63,120 nucleotides of DNA from Paralcaligenes ureilyticus (lineage in GTDB: Bacteria > Pseudomonadota > Gammaproteobacteria > Burkholderiales > Burkholderiaceae_B), in the NCBI RefSeq assembly GCF_004346225.1, contig NZ_SMAJ01000002.1:427417-490536 (forward strand), in the 5' to 3' direction. Position 1 is the first letter of the stretch. Each line of letters starts with the position of its first letter. The position numbers and the translations under genes were made by a program. This document shows positions 9,187 through 17,683 of the stretch, piece after piece. A model generated the notes under the pieces. It saw only the letters and a list, made by a program, of their open reading frames with translations, had not been told where the DNA came from and made no database searches.

Positions 9187-9579
9187 TCAATGCGAAGACT
9201 CACCCAGAGCCTGCGCAAGCTGCTCTCGAACGGCCATCAGGTCAGCGCGCAGTGACTGTAATTCCTGGCCGCTCAGGCGCACGGCGGCGTCCTGATCGTG
9301 CGGCGCTTCGCGCGTGTCGCCCAGGCGATTGCGTGCGCCGCTGATGGTGAAGCCCTGCTCGTAAAGCAAATCGCGTATACGGCGAATCAGCAGGACCTCG
9401 TGGTGTTGATAATAACGACGATTACCGCGACGCTTGACTGGCTTGAGCTGGGTGAACTCCTGCTCCCAATAGCGTAATACATGAGGCTTGACGCAACATA
9501 AGTCGCTGACCTCGCCGATCGTGAAGTAGCGCTTGGCGGGTATGGGCGGCAAAGTAACGGGTGGTTCGGTTGGGCTCAT
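9187..9579 (-). CDS. MerR-family transcriptional regulator next to ihfA
   Basis: 130 residues: N-terminal MerR winged HTH (YFTIGEVSDLCCVKPHVLRYWEQEF, about 18-42, then KRRGNRRYYQHHEVLLIRRIRDLLYEQGFTI) followed by a helical tail rather than a metal-binding C-terminus. Small MerR-like proteins of this kind usually sit directly downstream of ihfA in proteobacteria, as here (87-bp gap, same strand). The ligand is unknown, and no cysteine pair for metal sensing is seen in the C-terminal part. Confidence 0.9.
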   Translation of the reverse strand: MSPTEPPVTLPPIPAKRYFTIGEVSDLCCVKPHVLRYWEQEFTQLKPVKRRGNRRYYQHHEVLLIRRIRDLLYEQGFTISGARNRLGDTREAPHDQDAAVRLSGQELQSLRADLMAVREQLAQALGESSH

Positions 9580-9666
9580 GTGCGGATTGTATGCTGATTA
9601 GTTAACAACGCAAAAATCGAGTTCGGCATCCTCACGCTGGCGTCGAAAGACTGGCCGAGCCCGAAA

Positions 9667-9981
9667 TCAATCAACGGCGGCGGGCGGTTCAACCACTCCT
9701 TTAAGCTTTTGACTGGCGTGAAAAGTCACCACTCGCCGCGCCGCAATAGGAATGATTTCGCCGGTCTTGGGGTTGCGTCCCGGACGCGGCGGCTTGTCGC
9801 GCACCTGGAAATTACCGAACCCGGACAATTTGACCTCGACACCGCGCGCCAGGGAGTCACGAATCTCTTCAAAAAAGGTATCCACAATATCTTTGGCTTC
9901 GCGCTTGTTCAAACCAACACGATCAAACAACAGTTCCGCCAACTCTGCCTTGGTTAAAGTGGAAGTGTCTTCTTGGGCCAT
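9667..9981 (-). CDS. ihfA: Integration host factor subunit alpha
   Basis: 104 residues from the ATG at 9981, with GAGGAG about 8 bp upstream; an upstream in-frame ATG at 10017 would overlap pheT and lacks support. The HU/IHF fold is clear: [31 protein letters not shown], then [22 protein letters not shown], the beta-arm with the conserved R-PGRNP-TG motif that inserts a proline into DNA. IHF bends DNA as an alpha/beta heterodimer in replication, recombination and sigma-54 transcription. It follows pheT by 13 bp in the usual pheST-ihfA arrangement. Confidence 0.96.
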   Translation of the reverse strand: MAQEDTSTLTKAELAELLFDRVGLNKREAKDIVDTFFEEIRDSLARGVEVKLSGFGNFQVRDKPPRPGRNPKTGEIIPIAARRVVTFHASQKLKGVVEPPAAVD

Positions 9982-9994
9982 TAATGTAATCTCC

Positions 9995-12409
9995 TCATGC
10001 ACGCAAACGTACCCCATGAGCGCTAACCAGCGCCTCTAATAATCGATTTATACACTGTTCTACACGTGCATCGTCCAACGTTGCCGCCGGATCTTGTAAC
10101 CAAAAGCGAAATGCCAGGCTTTTTTCCGGGCCATCGGCTTGGGTCGCCTTATCACGCCAGACATCAAACAATCGAATGTCTTGAACTATACCTAATTTGG
10201 CATCCGATGCAATCGTCTGGTTCAAGGTATCGTGCAAAGCCTGGTACGAAATATCCGAACGAACCCATACAGCGAGATCTCGCAACACCACAGGCTGGCG
10301 CGACAACTCGACAGGCTCGGCCAAGCGGACCGTGGAAATCGCCGCCACATCCAGTTCAAACACCACCGGCGCATGATTCAATTCAGACAACTGAACCCAG
10401 CGCGGATGCAACTCTCCGATCCAGCCTATCTCATGACCCTGCAGAACCAGACGCGCGCAACGACCCGGATGCAGCGCCGGATGAGGCGCCGCGACACAAA
10501 GCAGATCGTGGGCACGTGCGCCCAGCAAGGTTTCGACGTCTTTCTTGACATCGTAGAAATCGACCTGGCGCGATGGAGCGCCCCATTGCTCATCGAGCAC
10601 CGGCCCCCAGGCAGCCCCCGCCAAATGCTGCGGCTGACGAACCCCGGCGACGCTCAAGTCGCCGTCGATCACGCCGGCATCGCGGGCAAAGACCCGGCCC
10701 AACTCGAATACGCGCACCCGGCTTTGTTTGCGATTGGCGTTATACCGGATGTTGGCCACCAGGCCGCCCATCAAGCTCGATCGCATCACCGCCAATTGGC
10801 TGGCGATGGGATTGAGCAATTTGATGGGATCGGCATTGCCCGCGTAGTCGTGCTCCCAGGATTCTTCGACAAAGGAAAAATTGATCACTTCCTGGTAATC
10901 CAGGTCGGCCATGTTCTGACGCAAGGCATGAGGGCCACGCAAGGTTTCGGGCACCGTACGCATTTGCGCGCGCGCCATGGGCGCCACGGCGGGGATCCGC
11001 TCGAAACCGTAAACCCGTGCAATTTCCTCGATCAGGTCTTCTTCAATAAACAAATCGAACCGATAGGAGGGCGGAGTGACGATAAAGGCGCCGTCCTCCA
11101 TGCGGAAAGGCAGACCCAGACGGGTAAATATTTTCTCGACTTCTTCACGCCCAACGGGCACTCCCAGCACACGATGGCAGCGGTCAAGGCGCATTTTCAC
11201 CGGCTGGCGGGCAGGCAAGTTGACCACCTGATCATCGATCGGGCCCGCCTGGCCACCGCAAATGTCGACCAGCAGGCGCGTCATGTACTCCAGATGCTCG
11301 ACCACGGATTCAAAATCGACGCCGCGTTCAAAGCGATGGCTCGCCTCCGAGCTGAATTTGTAGCGCCGGGCCCGGCCCATGATGGCGTCGGGCCACCAGA
11401 ACGCCGCCTCGAGATAAATATCGGTCGTGTCCAGCGTTACGGCTGTCGCTTCGCCGCCCATGATGCCTGCCAGGCTTTCGACTGCCTCGCCCGCCGTGAT
11501 CACGCCAACATCGGCGCCCAGCGCCACCGTTTGGCCGTTGAGCAGTTCGAGCGATTCGCCCTCGTGCGCCCAGCGCACCGTCAGGCCGCCCTGAATCCGC
11601 TGCAGATCGAAAACATGGGTCGGCCGGCCTAATTCCAGCATGACGTAATTGGAAATATCGACCAGTGCCGAAATCGAACGCTGTCCCGATTTTTCAAGAC
11701 GCGCCTTCATCCACGCCGGCGTCGCCGCTCGCGCATTGACCCCGCGCAGGATGCGGCCGGCAAAACGGCCGCACAAATCCGGGGCCTCTATCGAGACAGG
11801 CAAACGATCGGCCAGCGTCGCGGCTACGGGCTGGGCTGTTGGCGGCGTCAACAGCGCGCGGGTCAGCGCGGAGACTTCGCGTGCCACGCCCAGGATCGAC
11901 AGGCAGTCAGCGCGATTGGGCGTCAACTTCAGGGTAAACAGGGTATCGTCAAGATCGAGCGCGTCGCGCAAGGGCTGTCCGGCTACCGAGCTGGCGTCCA
12001 GTTCCAGCAGGCCCGCATGGTCTTGCGACAAGCCCAGCTCACGCGCCGAACACAGCATGCCGAACGACTCCACGCCGCGCATCTTGGCCTTGCCGATTTT
12101 CATGCCGCCCGGCAACTCGGCCCCGATGCGCGCCAGCGGCACGGTCAAGCCCGCCGCGGCATTGGGAGCGCCACAAACAATTTGCAACGGCGTACCCGTC
12201 CCGTCGTCAACCTGACAGATATGCAGCTTGTCCGCATTGGGATGCGGTGCAATCGCCGTGATGCGCGCTACCACGACGTCACTGAAAGGCGGCGCCGCCG
12301 GGCAGGTATCTTCCACTTCCAGCCCGGCCATCGTCAGGAGATGCGACAAAGCCTGAGTATCGAGATCGGGATTAACGAGGGTACGCAGCCAGGATTCAGG
12401 AAATTGCAT
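9995..12409 (-). CDS. pheT: Phenylalanyl-tRNA synthetase beta subunit
   Basis: 804 residues, full length. It forms the alpha2-beta2 enzyme that charges tRNA-Phe. Domains in order: an N-terminal tRNA-binding OB fold (about 40-150, [20 protein letters not shown]), B3/B4 editing domain (about 210-380), B5 (about 400-470), the catalytic-like core ([20 protein letters not shown]), and a C-terminal FDX-ACB anticodon-binding domain ([15 protein letters not shown] onward). It lies 44 bp after pheS and 13 bp before ihfA. A long opposite-strand ORF (10232-11632) is a shadow. Confidence 0.98.
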   Translation of the reverse strand: MQFPESWLRTLVNPDLDTQALSHLLTMAGLEVEDTCPAAPPFSDVVVARITAIAPHPNADKLHICQVDDGTGTPLQIVCGAPNAAAGLTVPLARIGAELPGGMKIGKAKMRGVESFGMLCSARELGLSQDHAGLLELDASSVAGQPLRDALDLDDTLFTLKLTPNRADCLSILGVAREVSALTRALLTPPTAQPVAATLADRLPVSIEAPDLCGRFAGRILRGVNARAATPAWMKARLEKSGQRSISALVDISNYVMLELGRPTHVFDLQRIQGGLTVRWAHEGESLELLNGQTVALGADVGVITAGEAVESLAGIMGGEATAVTLDTTDIYLEAAFWWPDAIMGRARRYKFSSEASHRFERGVDFESVVEHLEYMTRLLVDICGGQAGPIDDQVVNLPARQPVKMRLDRCHRVLGVPVGREEVEKIFTRLGLPFRMEDGAFIVTPPSYRFDLFIEEDLIEEIARVYGFERIPAVAPMARAQMRTVPETLRGPHALRQNMADLDYQEVINFSFVEESWEHDYAGNADPIKLLNPIASQLAVMRSSLMGGLVANIRYNANRKQSRVRVFELGRVFARDAGVIDGDLSVAGVRQPQHLAGAAWGPVLDEQWGAPSRQVDFYDVKKDVETLLGARAHDLLCVAAPHPALHPGRCARLVLQGHEIGWIGELHPRWVQLSELNHAPVVFELDVAAISTVRLAEPVELSRQPVVLRDLAVWVRSDISYQALHDTLNQTIASDAKLGIVQDIRLFDVWRDKATQADGPEKSLAFRFWLQDPAATLDDARVEQCINRLLEALVSAHGVRLRA

Positions 12410-12453
12410 AGTATGAGTTCGATTCGTTTAACGTTTAAAACCGCAGCACGGTG

Positions 12454-13476
12454 CTAGCGATTGAACTGGCGTAAAAACCGCAGATCGCCTTCGAAAAACT
12501 GGCGCAAGTCGTTAACGCCGTAGCGCAGCATGGTCAGGCGCTCCAGCCCGGAGCCAAACGCAAAACCAATATAGCGTTCAGGGTCGAGACCAAAATTGCG
12601 TACGACTTCGGGATGCACCTGGCCCGAGCCCGAAATTTCCAGCCAGCGCCCCTGATTCGGACCCGACGTAAACATCATGTCGATTTCGGCCGAAGGTTCG
12701 GTAAACGGAAAAAACGAGGGGCGAAAACGCACCGACAAATCGTCGGTTTCAAAAAACGCCCGCAGGAAATTGGTATAAACGCCTTTGAGATCCGCAAAGG
12801 AAATATCCTCGGCAATCCACAAGCCTTCGACCTGGTGGAACATGGGCGAATGGGTGGCATCGCTGTCGACGCGGTAGGTGCGCCCCGGGGCGATCACCTT
12901 GATGGGCGGCCGGTTCATACGTGCATAACGCACCTGCATGGGGCTGGTATGGGTACGCAGCAGCAGCGGCAAGCCATGCTGATCCTGCATGTCCACATAA
13001 AACGTGTCCTGCATGGACCGCGCCGGGTGATTCTCAGGGTTATTCAGCGCCGTAAAGTTGGTCCAGTCATTTTCGATTTCGGGGCCATCGGCCACATCAA
13101 ATCCGATCGAACGAAAAATCGCCTCGACGCGCTGCCAGGTTTGAATCACCGGATGTATGCCGCCCATGCCTCGTCCGCGTCCGGGAAGAGACACATCGAT
13201 GGTCTCGGAGGCCAGGCGCCGGTCGAGGTCGGCTTGCGCCAATTGGGCGCGCCGGCCGTTGAGCAGTTCCTCGATTCCCTGCTTGAGCTGATTGATGCGG
13301 GCGCCTTCGGCCCGCTTCTGTTCCGGGTCGAGCCGCGCCAGGCCCTTGAGCAAGGTGGTCAGAGCCCCTTGCTTGCCCAGAAATTTTGCTTTGGCATTTT
13401 CAAGCGCCGCCGCATCGGCGGAAGCGGCGAATTGTTCTTCGGCCTGAACCAGCAGGTCATCACGCGCAGAGGTCAT
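12454..13476 (-). CDS. pheS: Phenylalanyl-tRNA synthetase alpha subunit
   Basis: 340 residues from the ATG at 13476; a longer frame would need a TTG start at 13497. An N-terminal coiled coil (about 1-85) is followed by the class II catalytic core with motif 2 ([12 protein letters not shown]) and motif 3 ([18 protein letters not shown]). It makes the catalytic subunit for Phe-tRNA synthesis with PheT. It lies 68 bp after rplT, and a hairpin occupies that gap. Confidence 0.98.
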   Translation of the reverse strand: MTSARDDLLVQAEEQFAASADAAALENAKAKFLGKQGALTTLLKGLARLDPEQKRAEGARINQLKQGIEELLNGRRAQLAQADLDRRLASETIDVSLPGRGRGMGGIHPVIQTWQRVEAIFRSIGFDVADGPEIENDWTNFTALNNPENHPARSMQDTFYVDMQDQHGLPLLLRTHTSPMQVRYARMNRPPIKVIAPGRTYRVDSDATHSPMFHQVEGLWIAEDISFADLKGVYTNFLRAFFETDDLSVRFRPSFFPFTEPSAEIDMMFTSGPNQGRWLEISGSGQVHPEVVRNFGLDPERYIGFAFGSGLERLTMLRYGVNDLRQFFEGDLRFLRQFNR

Positions 13477-13496
13477 GTGTGGTTTTTCCAAATACA

Positions 13497-13521
13497 AACG
13501 GAGCCCAGATAGAGCCCCGTT
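13497..13521 (-). promoter_or_regulatory. 10-bp hairpin in the rplT-pheS gap
   Basis: On the minus strand arm AACGGGGCTC pairs with GGGCTCCGTT (eight Watson-Crick and two G-U pairs) around loop TATCT. It is followed by the moderately T-rich TGTATTTGG, 20 bp before the pheS ATG. It could be a leaky terminator or a processing site that lowers pheST relative to rplT. I see no phenylalanine-rich leader ORF. Confidence 0.45.
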
Positions 13522-13544
13522 CGCAGCAATACGGAATCGAAGGG

Positions 13545-13904
13545 TCAGGCAGCTAGAGCAGATTGCGCCTGAGCGACGACAGCGGCAAAACCCGCCTTGT
13601 CATGCACGGCCATATCGGCCAATACCTTACGATCCAACTCGATAGAGGCTTTTTTCGTGCCAGCGATAAACACGCTGTACGAAACGCCCAGTTCACGGCA
13701 GGCCGCATTGATACGCGTGATCCACAAAGCACGGAACGTACGTTTTTTATTGCGACGATCGCGATAGGCATATTGCCCGGCGCGCATGACCGCCTGTTTG
13801 GCGATACGGAACACATTACCGCGGCGACCGCGATAACCTTTGGCTGCTTTAATAACTTTTTTGTGACGGGCACGGGCAGTAACGCCGCGTTTTACGCGAG
13901 GCAT
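13545..13904 (-). CDS. rplT: 50S ribosomal protein L20
   Basis: 119 residues, the normal length. [20 protein letters not shown] begins a basic N-terminal extension that threads into 23S rRNA, and the globular part holds [19 protein letters not shown]20 is an early assembly protein, and in E. coli it represses translation of rpmI-rplT. It follows rpmI by 16 bp. Confidence 0.98.
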   Translation of the reverse strand: MPRVKRGVTARARHKKVIKAAKGYRGRRGNVFRIAKQAVMRAGQYAYRDRRNKKRTFRALWITRINAACRELGVSYSVFIAGTKKASIELDRKVLADMAVHDKAGFAAVVAQAQSALAA

Positions 13905-13920
13905 AGTAGATCTCCGATTA

Positions 13921-14118
13921 TCAAGCGAAAGGCAACATTGCCTTGACCGAGGCGACGTCTGATTTATGCACTGCGGTTGAACCGCGCAGCTGGCGCTTGC
14001 TCTTGGTCGTTTTCTTGGTCAATATGTGGCGCTTGAACGCCTGACCTCGCTTGATCGATCCGCTACCGCGAACCTTAAAGCGCTTGGAAGCGCCTTTCTT
14101 GGACTTCATCTTGGGCAT
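13921..14118 (-). CDS. rpmI: 50S ribosomal protein L35
   Basis: 65 residues from the ATG at 14118 ([16 protein letters not shown]...), the family's normal length; upstream in-frame codons would give an atypical extension. It is the first gene of rpmI-rplT-pheS-pheT-ihfA here. In most proteobacteria infC lies directly upstream, but here the upstream side is a repeat-filled gap and infC is 12.8 kb away. The E. coli L20 operator involves the infC-rpmI region, so control may differ. Confidence 0.97.
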   Translation of the reverse strand: MPKMKSKKGASKRFKVRGSGSIKRGQAFKRHILTKKTTKSKRQLRGSTAVHKSDVASVKAMLPFA

Positions 14119-14415
14119 GATGCGCACTCTTTGATTATGACAGCGGGTGATTGCCAAACACACTGACAATACTTGCACAACCCTGCAATCACTTATTTAG
14201 GCTTATGTCCCAGGTATTCTTGCGCGGTTATCACGTGGTTGACACGTAATGGATACGCCCGCCGCCATATCCGACAGGTACGAAAACATGCACCCGAAAG
14301 CTTTGTTGGGAAGAATATTGGGAAAGCCCTTGATTATATGATGTTTTCGTTCAGCTTGTCCAACTTGCCTCTTTCCCTTCCTTTGGAGTGACGGAAAAGG
14401 ATGTGCGCGCGAATT

Positions 14416-14493
14416 TTGTAGCGACAGGTTGTAGCGACAGGTTGTAGCGACAGGTTGTAGCGACAGGTTGTAGCGACAGGTTGTAGCGACAGG
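14416..14493. repeat. 13-bp tandem array made from half a REP unit
   Basis: Six perfect copies of TTGTAGCGACAGG. Each copy equals the inverted REP tail (TGTAGC) plus the first six stem bases of class D (GACAGG). The last copy runs into a complete class D unit (14482-14506), so the array arose by amplification of one half of that unit. Confidence 0.92.
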
Positions 14494-14570
14494 CCTTGTG
14501 CCTGTCATCGATGCAAGGCACTACCTTTTGGTGGCCAAGGATTATGGCAGCCACAAGGGCTGCCGCTACA
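14482..14570. repeat. REP pair, class D (reverse) and class A (forward)
   Basis: Reverse class D unit 14482-14506 (stem GACAGGC/GCCTGTC) is followed by the extended class D flank (ATCGATGCAAG). Forward class A unit 14546-14570 (GGCAGCC/GGCTGCC) follows. Tails point outward, unlike the other pairs, so these are probably remnants of two separate elements. Confidence 0.85.
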
Positions 14571-14647
14571 GAAGCTCACGGCTGCCGTCGCAGATATGCA
14601 CGGCTGCCGCTACAGAAACGTGGCATAGTCTGCCGCCGCCAAAGCGG

Positions 14648-15334
14648 CTACCGCAGCAAGTAACTTGCCAGCACATCCCTGACGAACTCGGGGTACTGCT
14701 CGACGCTGACGCCCTGTTTACGGTATTTATGCCGTTTCAGGTACCAGTCCTGCATCATGGCCTTGGTCAGCGAGGCAAGCAAGCGCGCATCGACCGCCCT
14801 GAAAAGGCTGGACGCGATGCCTTCCTGGATAATTCCGAAAAAGATGTCCTCAATTTCCAGCTCGATGGCGACGGCTTCCCTTTTGTGCCTTTCGGGAAGG
14901 CTCTTGGTCTCCATATACGAAAAATAAAACCAGGCAAGCATCAACTCGCTGAGGTACACATGCGCCTTCAAGGCTGCAGACAACTTATCCATCGGCGACT
15001 CGATATCCTGAATATACGCAAGCATCGTTCGCCGCAACAGCAAAATGCCATGGCTCTGAATCAGATAGAGCAAGTCATCCTTATTCTTTATATAGGCGTA
15101 CAGGCCGCCAATGCTGAAACCCGAATCGGCGCAGAGATCGCGCAAGGACATGGCGTGAAACCCTTTGGAGCGGGTCAGGCGCAAAGTCGAATCAATAATG
15201 CGCACCAAATTCTTCACCGCCACATGTTCCTTCTTTATGCGGATCAAGCCTCTGTTCTGATGGTATAGCTCGCGACAAATTTCGACTTTGGATAAACTAA
15301 GCTCGATCTTGAAAGTTTCGAAATCGGCAATCAT
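14648..15334 (-). CDS. TetR/AcrR-family regulator
   Basis: 228 residues from the ATG at 15334 (an open frame extends upstream to 15475 but reads unlike the family). The TetR helix-turn-helix is at about 57-90: FHAMSLRDLCADSGFSIGGLYAYIKNKDDLL. A preceding helical segment carries RIKKEHVAVKNLVRIIDSTLRLTRSKG. The C-terminal helical domain should bind an acyl-CoA-like or hydrophobic ligand; this is inference from the neighbours. It lies 97 bp downstream of the DUF6285 gene on the same strand, with REP sequences beyond it. Confidence 0.88.
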   Translation of the reverse strand: MIADFETFKIELSLSKVEICRELYHQNRGLIRIKKEHVAVKNLVRIIDSTLRLTRSKGFHAMSLRDLCADSGFSIGGLYAYIKNKDDLLYLIQSHGILLLRRTMLAYIQDIESPMDKLSAALKAHVYLSELMLAWFYFSYMETKSLPERHKREAVAIELEIEDIFFGIIQEGIASSLFRAVDARLLASLTKAMMQDWYLKRHKYRKQGVSVEQYPEFVRDVLASYLLR

Positions 15335-15431
15335 CGGATTTTCCACCTGAATTTTGAGCACACGGGTATAGGGCTGTCCTGAACGGATGTATCTGGCCCG
15401 GATTGAAATCCATTCATGATGAAAACAAGGC

Positions 15432-15794
15432 TTACTTGCGAAGATGTTTCGGGTTGCTGATGGCGAGCTTTTCACGAGTCATGGCCAAAAGCAAAACACG
15501 CAGACGTGGATATTGCGACTTATCAATCAGGCGATTTCTGATTTTCAGCGCAAGGCCTGCTTCGCTTGCACCAGCGTCGCCCAAGCCCAAATCGCGATAG
15601 AACCGGGCGATCTGATCATTGACACGATCATCAGGCCACCCGCGGGATTCCAGTTCGCGCGCGGCAATAGCCATTGCGTTGGCGATCATCAACGCATCAT
15701 AGGTTCTATCGGCAGGCAACAGCGGCAAAAGCCCATCGAGCAAAGCCTGGCGCGCAGCGTGAAGCAGCTCGTTGCCATACGGACGATTATTCAT
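15432..15794 (-). CDS. DUF6285-like small protein
   Basis: 120 residues from the ATG at 15794, mostly helical (PYGNELLHAARQALLDGLLPLLP, YDALMIANAMAIAARELESRGWPDD, then a basic C-terminus RVLLLAMTREKLAISNPKHLRK). I recognise it as the small protein usually encoded right after an APH-type phosphotransferase in acyl-CoA dehydrogenase clusters; the role is unknown. Its start overlaps the stop of that phosphotransferase gene by 8 bp, so the two are translationally coupled. Confidence 0.72.
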   Translation of the reverse strand: MNNRPYGNELLHAARQALLDGLLPLLPADRTYDALMIANAMAIAARELESRGWPDDRVNDQIARFYRDLGLGDAGASEAGLALKIRNRLIDKSQYPRLRVLLLAMTREKLAISNPKHLRK

Positions 15795-16818
15795 GGCCCG
15801 ACTCCAACTCGTCAATTTGAGTAAGCAGATCAAACTCGATTTCGGGCAGCAAGCGCCCCGTCAGGGCCAGCTCCAGCGACAACTGTTCACCCGACAAATA
15901 CCGCCGCGTCTGCTGCAGGGCAATGATCGCCCAGCGAGTCATACCCATCACTTCCCAATAAAGCACCTTGCCTGAGTCGACCAGCCTGCCCGACAGGCTC
16001 GAATAGCTATTGAAAAACGTTTCCTTGTCGCCCACGCCGCCCACCGCCTTGGCGTTGGCGCCGAACCGCCAGCTTTTCGAGCAGATCCAGCCCAAGTCTT
16101 CGTAGGGATCGTTCCACGCAGCAAACTCCCAATCCAGTATCCCGGTCAATTGTCCGTCGTCGACCATATAGTTGCCGGTTCGAAAATCGCCGTGGCAAAG
16201 CGTTATATCGTATTTTTCGGGTGCATGATCTTGCAGCCAGTTCAGAGACAACTCAAGCGCCGGGTGCGGTTCGGGTATCGCGCCAAGCGCCCGGCGATAT
16301 TCCTGTACGCGTGCCAGCGCAGGCGATTGTCCCGGCACAGGCAAAAAATCAAGACGCGTATCGGGCGGCTGAATCTGGTGCAGTCGTGCCAGCTCAAGGC
16401 CCAACCGCCGCGTCAGGCTGTCGGCCTGGCAGGGAGTCAGGCCGCCGCGAACCAGCTTGCGCGCATCGGCGGCGCCCTTTACCCGCGTCATAACGGAAAA
16501 GACATGCCCCATGATGGATTCATCCATGCACAGGTATAGCGGTTGTGGAACCGTTACTGCCGCCTCGTGGGCCACGCTCAAAACCCGAAACTCCTGCTCA
16601 CGCGTCAGGCTGAAATCGATCTGCGACGGCGAATCGCTGCGCACAACCAGCTCCAGCCGCCCAGGGCGATGCCCACCGGCACAATCGACCGTTAACGCAT
16701 AGTTGCTCTGTATCGCCCCACCCGATAAACGATAAAACTCTATGACATCGACACGCGTGGCACCGGTTTGATCTTTGATATAACGCGCCAGAGCGCGGCC
16801 TATTTCATCAGGATCCAC
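15787..16818 (-). CDS. APH-family phosphotransferase (ACAD10-like kinase)
   Basis: 343 residues from a GTG at 16818 that has GGAGG six bases upstream; the open frame runs to an ATG at 16893 but that start lacks a ribosome site. The kinase fold is shown by the catalytic loop LCHGDFRTGNYM (about residue 205) and metal-binding ILDWEFAAW. Members of this group phosphorylate small hydroxylated compounds, proposed to be hydroxy-acyl-CoA derivatives by analogy with ACAD10/11. Unusually no acyl-CoA dehydrogenase gene is next to it. A short frame (starting ATG at 16870) ends three bases before the GTG and could be a coupled leader or remnant. Confidence 0.85.
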   Translation of the reverse strand: MDPDEIGRALARYIKDQTGATRVDVIEFYRLSGGAIQSNYALTVDCAGGHRPGRLELVVRSDSPSQIDFSLTREQEFRVLSVAHEAAVTVPQPLYLCMDESIMGHVFSVMTRVKGAADARKLVRGGLTPCQADSLTRRLGLELARLHQIQPPDTRLDFLPVPGQSPALARVQEYRRALGAIPEPHPALELSLNWLQDHAPEKYDITLCHGDFRTGNYMVDDGQLTGILDWEFAAWNDPYEDLGWICSKSWRFGANAKAVGGVGDKETFFNSYSSLSGRLVDSGKVLYWEVMGMTRWAIIALQQTRRYLSGEQLSLELALTGRLLPEIEFDLLTQIDELESGHE

Positions 16819-16952
16819 GCCTAGCCTCCGGCCGGCGCAATTTTTTCTGTCGGGCGGAAATCCTGGTTCATGGCGAGCTCCCGGGGAAACCATAAAAATA
16901 GAGTAAGTGTTCTATGTTAGCAAAAACATGGAGCTCCATTTCTTGCGTCGAT

Positions 16953-17018
16953 GACAGGCACAAGGCCTGTCGCTACATTCACATCCACGCTTTTGTAGCG
17001 GCAGCCCTTGTGGCTGCC
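16953..17018. repeat. REPIN-like pair, class D plus class A
   Basis: Forward class D unit 16953-16977 with conserved left flank (CTTGCGTCGAT) and reverse class A unit 16994-17018. It lies in the gap 16819-17206 between the divergent phosphotransferase and PAS genes, where I see no other gene. The spacer shares ATCCACGC with the pair at 17571-17639. Confidence 0.9.
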
Positions 17019-17206
17019 ATTTTCACGAATACCCCCCCGATTACTACCCGCCCGCTACCACGCCATATTTGCATTTCACATACCAGATTCTTCATACCAC
17101 AATTGACAATTGTTCCAGCGAAGAACAAAATCGGCCACATAGCCATGCCGACAAGTTGATGCATCGCCGCACTTAACCCCGCTTTTCCACAAACACCGAA
17201 CCCATC

Positions 17207-17569
17207 ATGACCGACCTTCACACCTTGGCCCTTGAACAGACTGCGGACGCAGTCATCGTCATCGATAAACAAGGGATTATCCGTATCTGGAACCAAGCCG
17301 CAGAGCGCTTGTTCGAGTTCAGCACCGCCGAAGCCATTGGCGCGAACGTCGACCTCATTATTCCCGAACGTTTACGAGAGGCTCATTGGCGAGGTTTTTC
17401 CCATGCAATAGAAGCAGGGAAGACTCGACTGGGTGGGGTTCCCACCCGAACCCGCGCCCTGTGTAAATCAAACAACAAGCTATACGTGCAGATGAGCTTC
17501 GCCGTCGTCCTCGATGCCTCCGGGCAATCCATAGGCGCAGTCGCCATGGCGAGGCGAATGGATGCCTGA
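17207..17569 (+). CDS. Stand-alone PAS-domain protein
   Basis: 120 residues consisting of one PAS domain: TADAVIVIDKQGIIRIWNQAAERLFEFSTAEAIGANVDLIIPERLREAHWRGF (about 12-65), then VQMSFAVVLDASGQSIGAVAMARRM as the terminal strands. PAS folds sense small ligands, redox state or light and signal to partners, but no output domain is attached. It may be soluble and act by protein-protein contact. REP pairs lie immediately on both sides, so the gene has no operon partner. Confidence 0.85.
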   Translation: MTDLHTLALEQTADAVIVIDKQGIIRIWNQAAERLFEFSTAEAIGANVDLIIPERLREAHWRGFSHAIEAGKTRLGGVPTRTRALCKSNNKLYVQMSFAVVLDASGQSIGAVAMARRMDA

Positions 17570-17570
17570 T

Positions 17571-17681
17571 GACAGGCACGAGGCCTGTCGCTACATGATC
17601 CACGCACACGTTTCTGTAGGGGCAGCCCTTGTGGCTGCCATTGTTCTTGCGCCGATGACAGGCACAAGGCCTGTCGCTACA
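17571..17681. repeat. Three REP units, classes D, A and D
   Basis: Forward class D 17571-17595 (loop ACGAG), reverse class A 17615-17639, forward class D 17657-17681 with the conserved flank CTTGCGCCGAT. The array begins 2 bp after the PAS stop and ends 2 bp before the comM stop, filling the convergent gap completely. Confidence 0.9.
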
Positions 17682-17683
17682 TA

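Larger units (their letters stand above)
14119..14647. other. 529-bp gap upstream of rpmI: promoter region plus REP debris
   Basis: No gene is seen. The part next to rpmI (14119-14400) must hold its promoter, but no single hexamer pair stands out. The rest is the 13-bp tandem array, one class D and one class A REP unit, and degenerate tail fragments such as GGCTGCCGCTACA at 14602-14614. Minus-strand ORFs reading repeated QPVATT-like peptides here are translations of the tandem array. Confidence 0.75.

Noticed and set aside
9982-10017. Longer ihfA start at 10017
   Set aside because: It would overlap pheT and add residues foreign to IHF; the ATG at 9981 has GAGGAG upstream.
10232-11632. 466-residue plus-strand ORF opposite pheT
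   Set aside because: Antisense to an unmistakable pheT; composition rich in Arg/His/Gln typical of shadows.
14416-14493. Possible CRISPR array
   Set aside because: The repeats are directly contiguous 13-mers with no spacers, and no cas gene is present.
14203-14554. Minus-strand ORFs reading repeated QPVATT-like peptides
   Set aside because: They are translations of the 13-bp half-REP tandem array; no ribosome site or family.
16979-17296. 105-residue minus-strand ORF over the PAS gene start
   Set aside because: Overlaps the PAS gene and a REP unit; translation of repeat sequence at its end.
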